Shown here one piece after another: positions 31,969 to 39,995 of a stretch of DNA of 54,679 nucleotides. Both the position numbers and the translations under genes were made by a program. The notes under the pieces are model-generated. The model had not been told where the DNA came from, did not search any database, and was given only the letters and a program-made list of their open reading frames with translations. This DNA comes from CAYWBI01 sp964456445 (GTDB taxonomy: Bacteria; Calditrichota; Calditrichia; Calditrichales; J004), in assembly GCA_964456445.1 (NCBI GenBank), contig CAYWBI010000009.1, forward strand, positions 1 to 54,679, read 5' to 3'. Position 1 is the first letter of the stretch; the number at the start of each line of letters is the position of its first letter.

Positions 31969-34401
31969 ATGTCATTTGTTGAAGTTGTCTTTAACCTTCC
32001 GGTAAATCATCCGTTTACCTATAAATTAACGCCGGCCCAGGATAATGCCGTGCCTGGGATGCGCGCGCTTGTTCCCTTTGGCAAAAGGGTCATAACCGGG
32101 ATAATTGTCCGTAGGATGGACAGAAGTAACCTTTCTTCTATAAAAAATGTATTGGATGTTCTGGATGCCCAACCGCTTATCTCGGAAATAATGATGGAGC
32201 TTACAGCCTGGATCGCCGATTATTATGTATCGAGTTGGGGCCAGGCTTTGCAACTGGCCCTGCCACGTGGCCTGGATGAAGCCGAAAACGAACATGTATT
32301 TCTTGTAGAAGAAAAACCTGATGTGGAGATCAATGACCGGGCCCGGGAACTGTATTTTCTTATCGGTGAATCCCCAGGTAAAAGCAAATCCTACTATCGG
32401 AAAAAAACAGGTAGCGCATCCTTTTATTCGGTTTTAAATATACTTATCCGCGAAGGTCTGGTATATACAGAACGGAAGCATCAAAAAGCGCGGGTCAGGA
32501 CACTGCTAAAAAAATACGTGGATATACCGCTTGATTACCGCATTCGCCGGGACAGTCATGCGGATTTTTTAAAATATACCCGCCGCCGCCCGGAGGTGGA
32601 CGCGTTTCTTTCTGAAAAGGCCGGGGAATCAATGTCTTTCAGTGAGTTTTTGAAAAAGACGTCGATGGCCCATGCGACGGTTCAAAAAATGGCGGCAAAG
32701 GGGATTGTTGTATTTTCCGAAAAAGTTGTAGAACGCAGACCAGATATTGGCTACAGTGAGCATGAACAGGAGTTTCAACTTACGCACGAGCAGCAGAAGG
32801 CGCTTAAAATCCTTTCTGAGAAAGTTGAAACCGCTGTGTTTGCTTCTGTACTTTTGCATGGCGTAACCGGCAGCGGTAAAACCCTGGTATATATCGAAAC
32901 CTTAAAAAAAGTCATCCAGCGTGGTAAAAATGCAATAATTCTCATCCCGGAAATATCGCTGACGCCTCAAACAGTTAGCCGTTTCCGTGTTGTGTTTGGA
33001 GAAGCAATAGCTGTTTTTCATAGCAAAATGTCCCCCGGGGAACGCCTGGACGCCTGGATGGCCTGTTATAAAGGCAAAATTAAAATCGCGATCGGACCAC
33101 GATCGGCATTATTTGCCCCGTTACAAAATATTGGGCTTATCGTGGTGGACGAAGAGCACGAACAAAGTTATAAGCAGACCCCTGCCTCCCCGGGTTATAA
33201 TGCCCGGGACGTGGCTTTGTACTTAGGGCGAATGCACAACGCCCTTGTAATTTTAGGCAGCGCCACGCCAAGTTTTGAGACGTACAATAATATTTCGCTT
33301 AACAAACATCTCTTAATCGAAATGATGGCACGCGTCAATCACCGTCCCTTGCCAAATGTGTTGCTGGTAGATATGCGCAAGGAAAAGGCCCAGCCGGTCT
33401 TTTCAACCATGCTCCTTGAAAAGATGCGTGAGCGGATCGGTTTGGGACAGCAAACCATTTTACTGCAGAACCGCAGGGGGTATGCCGCCTTTGAGCAATG
33501 TGGAAGCTGTGGCTATATTGCCAAGTGCCCGGAATGTGAAGTCAGCCTGACCTATCACTCTTTTGATGAAAAGATGCGTTGTCATTATTGTGGTTTCTCG
33601 ATCCCCGCCGCCAATCATTGTCCAAATTGTGGCAGTAAGGATTTAATTCGCAAGGGCGTGGGAACACAACGTATTGTAGAAGAGCTTGGAAACCATTTTA
33701 AGGATATGCCCTTTTTGCGCATGGACCAGGACACGACCCGTGGCAAAAATGCCCATGATAAAATCTTGTCGGAATTCAGGGAAGGAAAAGTGCCCGTGCT
33801 GTTAGGCACACAGATGATTTCTAAGGGACTGGACTTCCCGAATGTGACCCTGGTTGGGGTTATTTCGGCTGATATAGGACTTAATGTTCCGGATTTCAGG
33901 TCGTCGGAAAGGGTGTTCCAGCTTTTGGCACAGGTGGCCGGACGCAGTGGCCGCAGTACATTGGAGGGGGAAGTGGTAATCCAAAGCTATCATATAGAAC
34001 ATTATGCAATTCAGTATGCGCAAAAACATGATTTTAAGGGTTTTTACAACGAGGAAATAAAACATCGGCAAAACTATAATTATGCACCATTTATCCGAAT
34101 AATCCAACTTACGGTATCCGCGGAGAAAGTAAGTGAGGCCATAAACCTGTCCCGACAAATGGCTATCCCCCTGCGGCGCATGTTAAAAGGTTATGCCGAA
34201 ATAATCGGACCGGCGCCTGCCGCATTGTCAAAGTTGAAAAATTTGTATCGCTGGCAGATTATGATTAAAGTCGATCCGTTGCGTGACCATGCGGGAAAGC
34301 GGACAAAACAAGTTTTACGGGATTTGTTGGCCCCATATCTGAACAAACGCAAGAACGGGCTCTACATTCATGTTGATGTGGACCCCAGTTTTGCCGGGTA
34401 G
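31969..34401 (+). CDS. priA: primosomal protein N' (PriA replication-restart helicase)
   Basis: About 810 residues from the ATG at 31969; a TTG two codons earlier is less likely. The N-terminal 3'-DNA-binding domain (VEVVFNLPVNHPFTY, VPFGKRVITGIIV) precedes a winged-helix part. The helicase core has Walker A GVTGSGKTLVYIE, the DEEH box VVDEEHEQSYKQ, and motifs GSATPSFETY and LGTQMISKGLDFPNV. The inserted zinc module has eight cysteines (CGSCGYIAKCPEC, CHYC, CPNCGSKD). It restarts stalled replication forks by reloading DnaB. It appears to be transcribed alone. Confidence 0.96.
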   Translation: MSFVEVVFNLPVNHPFTYKLTPAQDNAVPGMRALVPFGKRVITGIIVRRMDRSNLSSIKNVLDVLDAQPLISEIMMELTAWIADYYVSSWGQALQLALPRGLDEAENEHVFLVEEKPDVEINDRARELYFLIGESPGKSKSYYRKKTGSASFYSVLNILIREGLVYTERKHQKARVRTLLKKYVDIPLDYRIRRDSHADFLKYTRRRPEVDAFLSEKAGESMSFSEFLKKTSMAHATVQKMAAKGIVVFSEKVVERRPDIGYSEHEQEFQLTHEQQKALKILSEKVETAVFASVLLHGVTGSGKTLVYIETLKKVIQRGKNAIILIPEISLTPQTVSRFRVVFGEAIAVFHSKMSPGERLDAWMACYKGKIKIAIGPRSALFAPLQNIGLIVVDEEHEQSYKQTPASPGYNARDVALYLGRMHNALVILGSATPSFETYNNISLNKHLLIEMMARVNHRPLPNVLLVDMRKEKAQPVFSTMLLEKMRERIGLGQQTILLQNRRGYAAFEQCGSCGYIAKCPECEVSLTYHSFDEKMRCHYCGFSIPAANHCPNCGSKDLIRKGVGTQRIVEELGNHFKDMPFLRMDQDTTRGKNAHDKILSEFREGKVPVLLGTQMISKGLDFPNVTLVGVISADIGLNVPDFRSSERVFQLLAQVAGRSGRSTLEGEVVIQSYHIEHYAIQYAQKHDFKGFYNEEIKHRQNYNYAPFIRIIQLTVSAEKVSEAINLSRQMAIPLRRMLKGYAEIIGPAPAALSKLKNLYRWQIMIKVDPLRDHAGKRTKQVLRDLLAPYLNKRKNGLYIHVDVDPSFAG

Positions 34402-34468
34402 CGGGCTAAATATCATGATTTAATGTTTTTAAAAATATGCACTATTATAAAACTATGTTGCCGGGAAA

Positions 34469-35785
34469 TTGTCATTAAGCATTAAATTAGGTAAACATAT
34501 CTTCCACAAAAACTTTTTGGATAAAGATTTTAGAAGAAAAATGAGCAAATATTTAGACGATAAAAAAAATTCAATTATCAGGGTAAACCGGCTTGTGGAT
34601 GATATTTCATCCATGAAAGATGCCAGGGAAATGGTTCAGGCATATAAGGTTAAATATGAGCTATTACTAAAGAAATATGAACAGTTGGACCATGTTTTTA
34701 GCTTTCATAAAGGAATTATACAAAATATTTCAAGCGGGATCATAACCACCGATATCAAAGGTGTGATTACGTTTATAAATAAATCGGCCCTGGCTTTATT
34801 GGGCTATCATGCCGATGATATAAGGGGTAAGGCGCTATCTTTTTTATTTGCGGATTCGGATGAGGGTATCCATTTTTCCAATCAGGCCGTAAAAGCCCGT
34901 CGTATGTTTGATAGCCAGGAAGCGAATTTGATCTCAAATGATGGAGTGGTCATTCCGATCGGTTTTAGCACCACGCCGCTGGAGTCATCGAAAAATGGCG
35001 AAATGGAAGGGGTCATCTTTATCTTTCGGGATATACGTGACATCATTAATTTTCGCCGTCAAATGGAACGGATGGACCGTCTGGCAACCCTGGGTGAACT
35101 CTCCGCGGGAATTGCCCATGAAATTCGAAATCCATTGGCGGGGATAAAAACATCGGCAGAAGTCTTGGAAGAAAGTTTTAGTCCGGGCGATTTTCGTGCG
35201 CAGCTTATATCGCGTATAATTAAGGAAATTGACAGAAGCAATAAACTTTTGCAAAGGTTTTTTAATTTTGCAAAACCCAGCAGGCCAAAGCCGGGCTTTC
35301 ATTTTCTGCAAAACATTATTGATGGTGTGTTCCTGTTGATGCGCGCACGTTTTAATAAATACCGCATAAAATTTAAAGCCGAATACGAAGATGGTTTACC
35401 TGAAATATACATCGATGAAAGTCAGTTTGAACAGGTAATTATAAACTTGATCCTAAATGCTTTTGACGCCATGCCCGATGGTGGAAATTTGGAAATAAAG
35501 GCAAGTTTCAATCCATCGGAAAAAGTATTTGAAGAACAAATTGCACCCGGCTATATTCTGGTGGAAGTTGTGGATGACGGTGCCGGCATACCACCGGAAA
35601 AAATCGAAAAGATATTCAACCCCTTTTATACGACAAAAAGTGATGGGGTTGGGCTGGGCTTATCTATTTGTTCACGCTTATTGGAAGAAAATCACTCCAG
35701 GGTGGAAGTAAAATCGGAACCGGAAAAAGGCGCATTGTTCAGCGTTTATCTTCCTTATGTAAAAAATATAAATCAGGAGTCATAA
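34469..35785 (+). CDS. cytosolic PAS-domain sensor histidine kinase
   Basis: 438 residues from a TTG start; the ATG at 34541 is the main alternative and leaves all domains intact. There is no membrane helix. A coiled coil covers residues ~25-80. A PAS domain (~82-195) shows IIQNISSGIITTDIKGVITFINKSAL. HisKA has the phospho-acceptor His217 in AGIAHEIRNPLAG. The ATPase domain has the N box LILNAFDAMPDGG, G1 VDDGAGIP, F box FNPFYTTK and G2 GVGLGLSI. It resembles NtrB/AtoS-like kinases. Its stop overlaps the start of the receiver protein by one base, so the two form a cognate pair. The pair leads the gene block that ends in mglA. Confidence 0.9.
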   Translation: MSLSIKLGKHIFHKNFLDKDFRRKMSKYLDDKKNSIIRVNRLVDDISSMKDAREMVQAYKVKYELLLKKYEQLDHVFSFHKGIIQNISSGIITTDIKGVITFINKSALALLGYHADDIRGKALSFLFADSDEGIHFSNQAVKARRMFDSQEANLISNDGVVIPIGFSTTPLESSKNGEMEGVIFIFRDIRDIINFRRQMERMDRLATLGELSAGIAHEIRNPLAGIKTSAEVLEESFSPGDFRAQLISRIIKEIDRSNKLLQRFFNFAKPSRPKPGFHFLQNIIDGVFLLMRARFNKYRIKFKAEYEDGLPEIYIDESQFEQVIINLILNAFDAMPDGGNLEIKASFNPSEKVFEEQIAPGYILVEVVDDGAGIPPEKIEKIFNPFYTTKSDGVGLGLSICSRLLEENHSRVEVKSEPEKGALFSVYLPYVKNINQES

Positions 35786-36150
35786 TGAGCCACAGATTGC
35801 TAATTGTTGATGATGAAGAAACAATCACTTTTAGTTTATACCAAAGCTTTATCCTAGCAAAAAAAGATTATGAAGTGGCAACGGCAGACTCCGGTGAAGC
35901 TGCATTAAAGAAGATGCACGAGAAGCCATTTGATCTTATAATCACGGATATTTTTATGCCGGGGATTAGTGGCATAGACCTGCTGAAACAGGTAAAACAA
36001 GAATACCCTGGCACAGAGGTAATCGTAATGACCGCTTATGGTTCGAATGCCAAAAAAGATGAAGTTGAGCAACTTGGTGCGTTGCACTATGTTGAAAAAC
36101 CCTTCGAAATGAAGGAATTACGCCAAAAAGTTTTTGAAATATTAGGTTAA
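35785..36150 (+). CDS. single-domain CheY-like response regulator
   Basis: 121 residues, chosen from the ATG that overlaps the kinase stop (TAATG) with GGAG upstream; the longer open frame reads back inside the kinase gene. A stand-alone receiver: acidic pocket Asp9/Asp10, phospho-acceptor Asp55 in ITDIFMPG, switch Thr83 in VMTAYG and Lys105 in VEKPF. It has no output domain, so it must act by protein contact. The next genes encode roadblock-type and GTPase proteins, which are the likely targets; this is inference. RomR in Myxococcus is a receiver-containing polarity protein that works with MglA, so there is a precedent for a receiver acting on this GTPase. Confidence 0.9.
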   Translation: MSHRLLIVDDEETITFSLYQSFILAKKDYEVATADSGEAALKKMHEKPFDLIITDIFMPGISGIDLLKQVKQEYPGTEVIVMTAYGSNAKKDEVEQLGALHYVEKPFEMKELRQKVFEILG

Positions 36151-36152
36151 TT

Positions 36153-36818
36153 ATGGCACTGATAGGAAATTTAAAAGAGATAAAATTGCCAAGCTTGATC
36201 CAGCTCAATTGCATGGAACGCAATAATGCCAAATTGACCATCGAGCATGGTGGCAAGTTTGGGTTTATCTATTTTGAAAACGGTCAGGTTACCCATGCCG
36301 AATTTGATCCGTTTATAGGTGAGGATGCGGTGTATCGGCTTCTTGAGCTTTTTGAAGGTAAATTTAAAGTAGAAAATGACGTACGCCCGCCTGCTAAGAC
36401 GATAAAAACAAATTGGAGTAATCTGCTTTTAGCAGGTATGCACAAGCTTGACCATCGCCAGGATAAATTGGAGAACCGATATTTTAAATTGTTTGAACGT
36501 ATCCTGACGATTAAAGGCGTATTGGCGGTTAGCCTGGTCAATAAGAGCGGTGTTTGCCTGGACAGGACGTCGGCAATTACAAAACAAAACACCATCAAAG
36601 AGTCCAATTCCGCATTTATCATGCTTCAAGCGGAAAATATGAGTAAGGTACTTGGAAGAAACCGACCTGGCTATATTAGCATATTAAGCGGAGACCAACG
36701 GTATCTGCTGGTAATTTTTAATGAGCATTTTATAATGATCCAGATGGAAAAGAAGATCAAAAGCGATAGTGTCCTTCCATTGATCAGGCAGGCTATAGGT
36801 GAAGTAAACCGGGGTTAA
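36153..36818 (+). CDS. DUF4388 plus roadblock-like domain protein
   Basis: A 221-residue soluble protein starting two bases after the receiver stop. Residues 1-~95 match DUF4388 (PatA-like N-terminal): LIGNLKEIKLPSLIQLNCM, AKLTIEHGGKFGFIYFENGQ, VTHAEFDPFIGEDAVYRLL and FEGKFKVEN. After a short helical linker, residues ~110-215 look like a roadblock/LC7 fold: FERILTIKGVLAVSLVNKSG, then a central sheet and YLLVIFNEHFIMIQME. DUF4388 proteins are often found with receivers and GTPases in deltaproteobacterial and FCB genomes. Here it may link the phosphorelay to the MglA GTPase. Confidence 0.78.
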   Translation: MALIGNLKEIKLPSLIQLNCMERNNAKLTIEHGGKFGFIYFENGQVTHAEFDPFIGEDAVYRLLELFEGKFKVENDVRPPAKTIKTNWSNLLLAGMHKLDHRQDKLENRYFKLFERILTIKGVLAVSLVNKSGVCLDRTSAITKQNTIKESNSAFIMLQAENMSKVLGRNRPGYISILSGDQRYLLVIFNEHFIMIQMEKKIKSDSVLPLIRQAIGEVNRG

Positions 36819-36828
36819 GGAGGATTAT

Positions 36829-37260
36829 ATGGTCAGACAATGGATTGATGAAATTACTAAGCTGGAAAATGTCCGTGGGGTTTTTATTACTTCCAATTTA
36901 GGAAAGTTGATCGAGGCCCAGGGTTTGGATCTTGACCGAAAGAGTATGGAAGAAATTGCGCTTCGATTATTACGGATGACTGCAATTATTGATGAAAACA
37001 GCCCGGTAGCGGAAGTAGAATTGTTCTGGAAAGATTTATTTATCATCTGTAAATTTTCCCATAAAATTCTTTTGGTTGCGGTATGTAACAACCCCGCTGT
37101 TTTGGCATTATTGAGGATTACGCTTAATGTAAGTATGAGCCACATCCTGCAGGATAAAAAGATTGCAAAAATTGCTAAAAGTCATACTTCTGCCCGTGCG
37201 CAGATATTGCGAAAAGGAAAATTTAGCGAAAACGAGATGAAACTACTGGCTTCGATATAA
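36829..37260 (+). CDS. roadblock/LC7-like protein
   Basis: 143 residues with AAGGAGG ahead of the ATG. The fold order is that of a roadblock domain: an N-terminal helix, a strand pair VRGVFITSNLGKLIEAQGL, a long helix containing SMEEIALRLLRMTAII, then VAEVELFWKDLFIICKF and a closing helix ALLRITLNVSM. The Lys-rich tail is helical. Roadblock proteins form dimers that bind Ras-like GTPases (MglB is the GAP of MglA). The sequence is divergent, so the family call rests on pattern and context. It is the last gene before a 281-bp gap inside the block. Confidence 0.65.
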   Translation: MVRQWIDEITKLENVRGVFITSNLGKLIEAQGLDLDRKSMEEIALRLLRMTAIIDENSPVAEVELFWKDLFIICKFSHKILLVAVCNNPAVLALLRITLNVSMSHILQDKKIAKIAKSHTSARAQILRKGKFSENEMKLLASI

Positions 37261-37541
37261 TTTAAATATGTGCATTCGAAAATGGGCCGGTAGTTGTAAG
37301 TTTTCTTAAGATTTGGCACAATGATATAAAATTTGATTTATTTAGCATATTTTGCTTACACTTATCATCATTACATGGGTTAACGTGCACTATAAAAGTA
37401 AAAGTCTATTGTGTGCAAAACAAATGGTGGGATTTCTTCCGGGATGGAACGGTTGATATAAGATATAGCGGCCATTTGACAAATAGCATGGAAGTTTCAT
37501 CAATATTTTATGGATAAATGTGATGCAAAGGAATTCTGCAG

Positions 37542-38027
37542 ATGCAATCCAACCGAAAATTTTTGGCGCACCCTCATGTGATTTATAAGAAGTCCGATAA
37601 TAAGCCACTTACGGATAAAAATCGTCCTGCGGCAGAGTGGGCTGTTTGGACCCAGGTCAACGGCAAAAATTCGATTGAAGACATTGCAACAATCCTGGCG
37701 ACCGACAGTAAAAAAATTACGGCAATAATTCAATTGCTGTTTTTAGATGGCATTGTGGAAGTTGCACAAGTGAAGAAGATTGAAAAGAACTATGTTACCG
37801 GGACTTTTTTTCAGGATATGGAGCAGATATTAACATCGATTGTGGGGCCTGTTGCCCCATTTGTAATTGAAGATACGATAGTCGATAACGAGTTGTCGAA
37901 AAGTAAATTTCTTAAAAACCATGTGCCGGAGCTGATCGAACTGATAAGCGATGAATTATATGACGAAGATAAAAAGGTCAAGTTTCAGTCAGAGATGTTA
38001 CAATATATAAAAAATAAGTTGGATTAA
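37542..38027 (+). CDS. winged-helix-like adaptor with conserved 'VGPVAPF' C-terminal domain
   Basis: A 161-residue soluble protein. The N-terminal ~80 residues form a small helical domain with the pattern WAVWTQVNGKNSIEDIATIL, as seen in the DUF4388-associated winged-helix domain. The C-terminal ~75 residues start with QILTSIVGPVAPFVIEDTI and then FLKNHVPELIELISDEL, resembling the small domain found at the end of some DUF4388, kinase and GTPase-associated proteins (DUF8082-like). It has no catalytic motif. The ATG has AAGGA upstream, and the HAMP gene begins at the base after its stop, so the two are coupled. It may be an adaptor between membrane protein and GTPase; that is inference. Confidence 0.6.
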   Translation: MQSNRKFLAHPHVIYKKSDNKPLTDKNRPAAEWAVWTQVNGKNSIEDIATILATDSKKITAIIQLLFLDGIVEVAQVKKIEKNYVTGTFFQDMEQILTSIVGPVAPFVIEDTIVDNELSKSKFLKNHVPELIELISDELYDEDKKVKFQSEMLQYIKNKLD

Positions 38028-38768
38028 ATGCATATTAGTTTAAGATGGAAGATTAGCGGCATACTTCTGATCAGTAATTTGATCCTGGGTGTGGCGTTGA
38101 TAATTCTTATAAACCGCACGGTGGCCCATAAAATTGAAGGCGAATTGGTGGAAAGGGGCAGGGTTTTAGCTGCGAATTTGGCAAATTATGCATCTGAGCC
38201 TATTTTAAGCGAAGATAAATTTGGCTTAAAAAAGATAATTTCCGATGCTTTAAGCTTCGAAAGTGTTAAATATATTCTCATTCAGGACGGGGATAAAAAT
38301 ATTTTAGCCGATACTTTTAATGGCAATGTGCCCCTGGAAGTAAAAAATATTCTACAGGAAACAAATCCCAAAGGAGTTCATGATATAACCCTAAAAGACT
38401 CGGGAACCCGCTGTTGTGAAATTGTACAACCCGTACAGGACGGTTATCTGGGGTACATCCGTGTGGGAATGAAACAGGATTATATTGATAAAGCGGTATA
38501 TGACATCAATAAACTGATCGTTTTTATTGTCAGTGGCCTTACAATTTTTGGCATTATAGTTGTACTGTTCCTGGCCAATCGTATTATCAGTCCACTTATT
38601 TATCTTACTCAAAAAGCGGATGAGATAAGTCAGGGCAAGCTGGACGAGCGGATAGTCGTAAACACCCATGATGAAATCGAAAACCTGGGCGCTGCATTGG
38701 AGCGTTTACGCGAAAGTGTCAAAATTGCTTTAGACCGATTAAAGAATCGACGTTCAACAAGAATATAA
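38028..38768 (+). CDS. HAMP-only transmembrane sensor without output domain
   Basis: A 246-residue inner-membrane protein. One helix spans residues ~8-29, a periplasmic sensor region covers ~30-160 (contains GTRCCEIVQPVQDGYLGYIRVGM, a Cache-like strand pair), and a second helix spans ~163-187. A HAMP domain follows: ISPLIYLTQKADEISQGKLDERI, then DEIENLGAALERLRES. The protein stops about 20 residues after HAMP with a basic tail. No kinase, cyclase or chemoreceptor module is present. It must pass its signal to a separate protein. It is coupled to the adaptor upstream and followed 17 bases later by the MglB-like gene. Confidence 0.85.
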   Translation: MHISLRWKISGILLISNLILGVALIILINRTVAHKIEGELVERGRVLAANLANYASEPILSEDKFGLKKIISDALSFESVKYILIQDGDKNILADTFNGNVPLEVKNILQETNPKGVHDITLKDSGTRCCEIVQPVQDGYLGYIRVGMKQDYIDKAVYDINKLIVFIVSGLTIFGIIVVLFLANRIISPLIYLTQKADEISQGKLDERIVVNTHDEIENLGAALERLRESVKIALDRLKNRRSTRI

Positions 38769-38785
38769 AACAGTGGGGTAAATGT

Positions 38786-39298
38786 ATGGTACAAACAAGA
38801 AAGTTAAAGGATGGCAGCCGACAGGTTATCTTAAGCGGCAATCAGTATGAAGGCATAACCAAAACACTGGCCGATTTGGCCACCAAAACAAAGGCCTCTG
38901 CTATTTTATTTGCAGACATGAGCGGTCAGTTGATAAGCCAGCGTGGAAATACGGAAAATATGAACACCACCGTTTTGTCCGCCTTGGCCGCAAGTGATTT
39001 TGCCGCAACAAGTGAGATGGCCAAACTGGTTGGCGAAGAAGCAAAGTTTAAACTCTTGTTTCATGAAGGCGAGAAGCGCAATGTGTACCTTTCCAATGTT
39101 GGCGATAATTTTTTTCTGGTTGTCGTGTTTGATGTGAGTGTAACCCTTGGATTGATACGTATCTATACCAAAAAGGCAATCGAAGACCTGAACAACGTTC
39201 TGGCGGATGAATCGGACGAGGTTGGCTTGGACGAACGGTTGATTGATTCAGACTTTAGTAGCTTGCTTGGGGATGCATTAGACGATACCTTTAAGTAA
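38786..39298 (+). CDS. MglB-like roadblock/LC7 protein
   Basis: 170 residues. The roadblock core is clear: ITKTLADLATKTKASAILFADMSGQLISQRG, then TTVLSALAASDFAATSEMAKLVGE, VYLSNVGDNFFLVVVFD and VTLGLIRIYTKKAIEDLNNVL. The order helix-strand-strand-helix-three strands-helix is that of MglB and other Ras-like GTPase regulators. A ~30-residue acidic tail follows. The gene lies 46 bases ahead of mglA, the usual position for mglB, so it is the best candidate for the GTPase-activating partner. Confidence 0.85.
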   Translation: MVQTRKLKDGSRQVILSGNQYEGITKTLADLATKTKASAILFADMSGQLISQRGNTENMNTTVLSALAASDFAATSEMAKLVGEEAKFKLLFHEGEKRNVYLSNVGDNFFLVVVFDVSVTLGLIRIYTKKAIEDLNNVLADESDEVGLDERLIDSDFSSLLGDALDDTFK

Positions 39299-39344
39299 TT
39301 TAAATTTCAATGATCTAGTATTATAGTTTAAAACGGGGCAGAGA

Positions 39345-39929
39345 ATGTTTATAAATTGGGCGTTGCAAGAAATTAATCTTAAAATTGTTTATTATGGACC
39401 AGGAATGAGTGGCAAAACCACAAATCTTGAATATATCCATACCAAGCTGGACCCGTCCTTAACAGGAGAATTGGTATCCCTGAAAACAAAGGAAGACCGA
39501 ACCATATTTTTTGACTTTATGCAGATTGAAGTAGGGCGCATAAAGGGGAAGAAACCGAAGTTTAATTTATATACCGTACCGGGCCAGGTGTACTATGCAT
39601 CCAGCCGTAAGGTTATCCTTAACGGTGTTGACGGTATCGTATTTGTTGCCGATTCACAACCCCACAGAATGGAAGCAAATATCGAAACGTTGCTCGACCT
39701 GGAAAGTAACCTAAAGACAGATGGGCATTCACTCGAAAAATTCCCATGGGTTATCCAGTTTAACAAAAGGGATTTGCCGGGCGCCGCTCCTATGGATGCG
39801 CTGGAGAGAAAGTTGAATTTTTTTAACGTGCCCACTTTTGAGGGTATTGCCGTAAAAGGCGATGGTGTTTTTAATACCCTTAAATCGGTTATCAATCTTG
39901 TTGTGCAAAAAGTACAAAACGAACTATAA
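39345..39929 (+). CDS. mglA: MglA-family Ras-like GTPase
   Basis: 194 residues, collinear with Myxococcus MglA (~195). The P-loop is YYGPGMSGKTTN (residues 16-27), the switch I region KTKEDRTIFFDF, the G3 motif TVPGQ (77-81) with Pro-Gly-Gln in place of the usual DxxGQ, then VDGIVFVADSQPHRMEAN, and the G4 motif NKRD near 143. All features match the family, including the absence of an Asp in G3. MglA sets cell polarity: with GTP it sits at the leading pole and switches gliding or pilus machinery. Here it is the last gene of the block that begins with the histidine kinase. A small GTPase of this type might also serve surface motility linked to the SprA system elsewhere in the window. Confidence 0.95.
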   Translation: MFINWALQEINLKIVYYGPGMSGKTTNLEYIHTKLDPSLTGELVSLKTKEDRTIFFDFMQIEVGRIKGKKPKFNLYTVPGQVYYASSRKVILNGVDGIVFVADSQPHRMEANIETLLDLESNLKTDGHSLEKFPWVIQFNKRDLPGAAPMDALERKLNFFNVPTFEGIAVKGDGVFNTLKSVINLVVQKVQNEL

Positions 39930-39995
39930 TTAGGTGGGCTGCCCCGGGTTTAAATATCCGATCTCCGGTCCCGATATCAAAAGGGGCGGCCGGCC

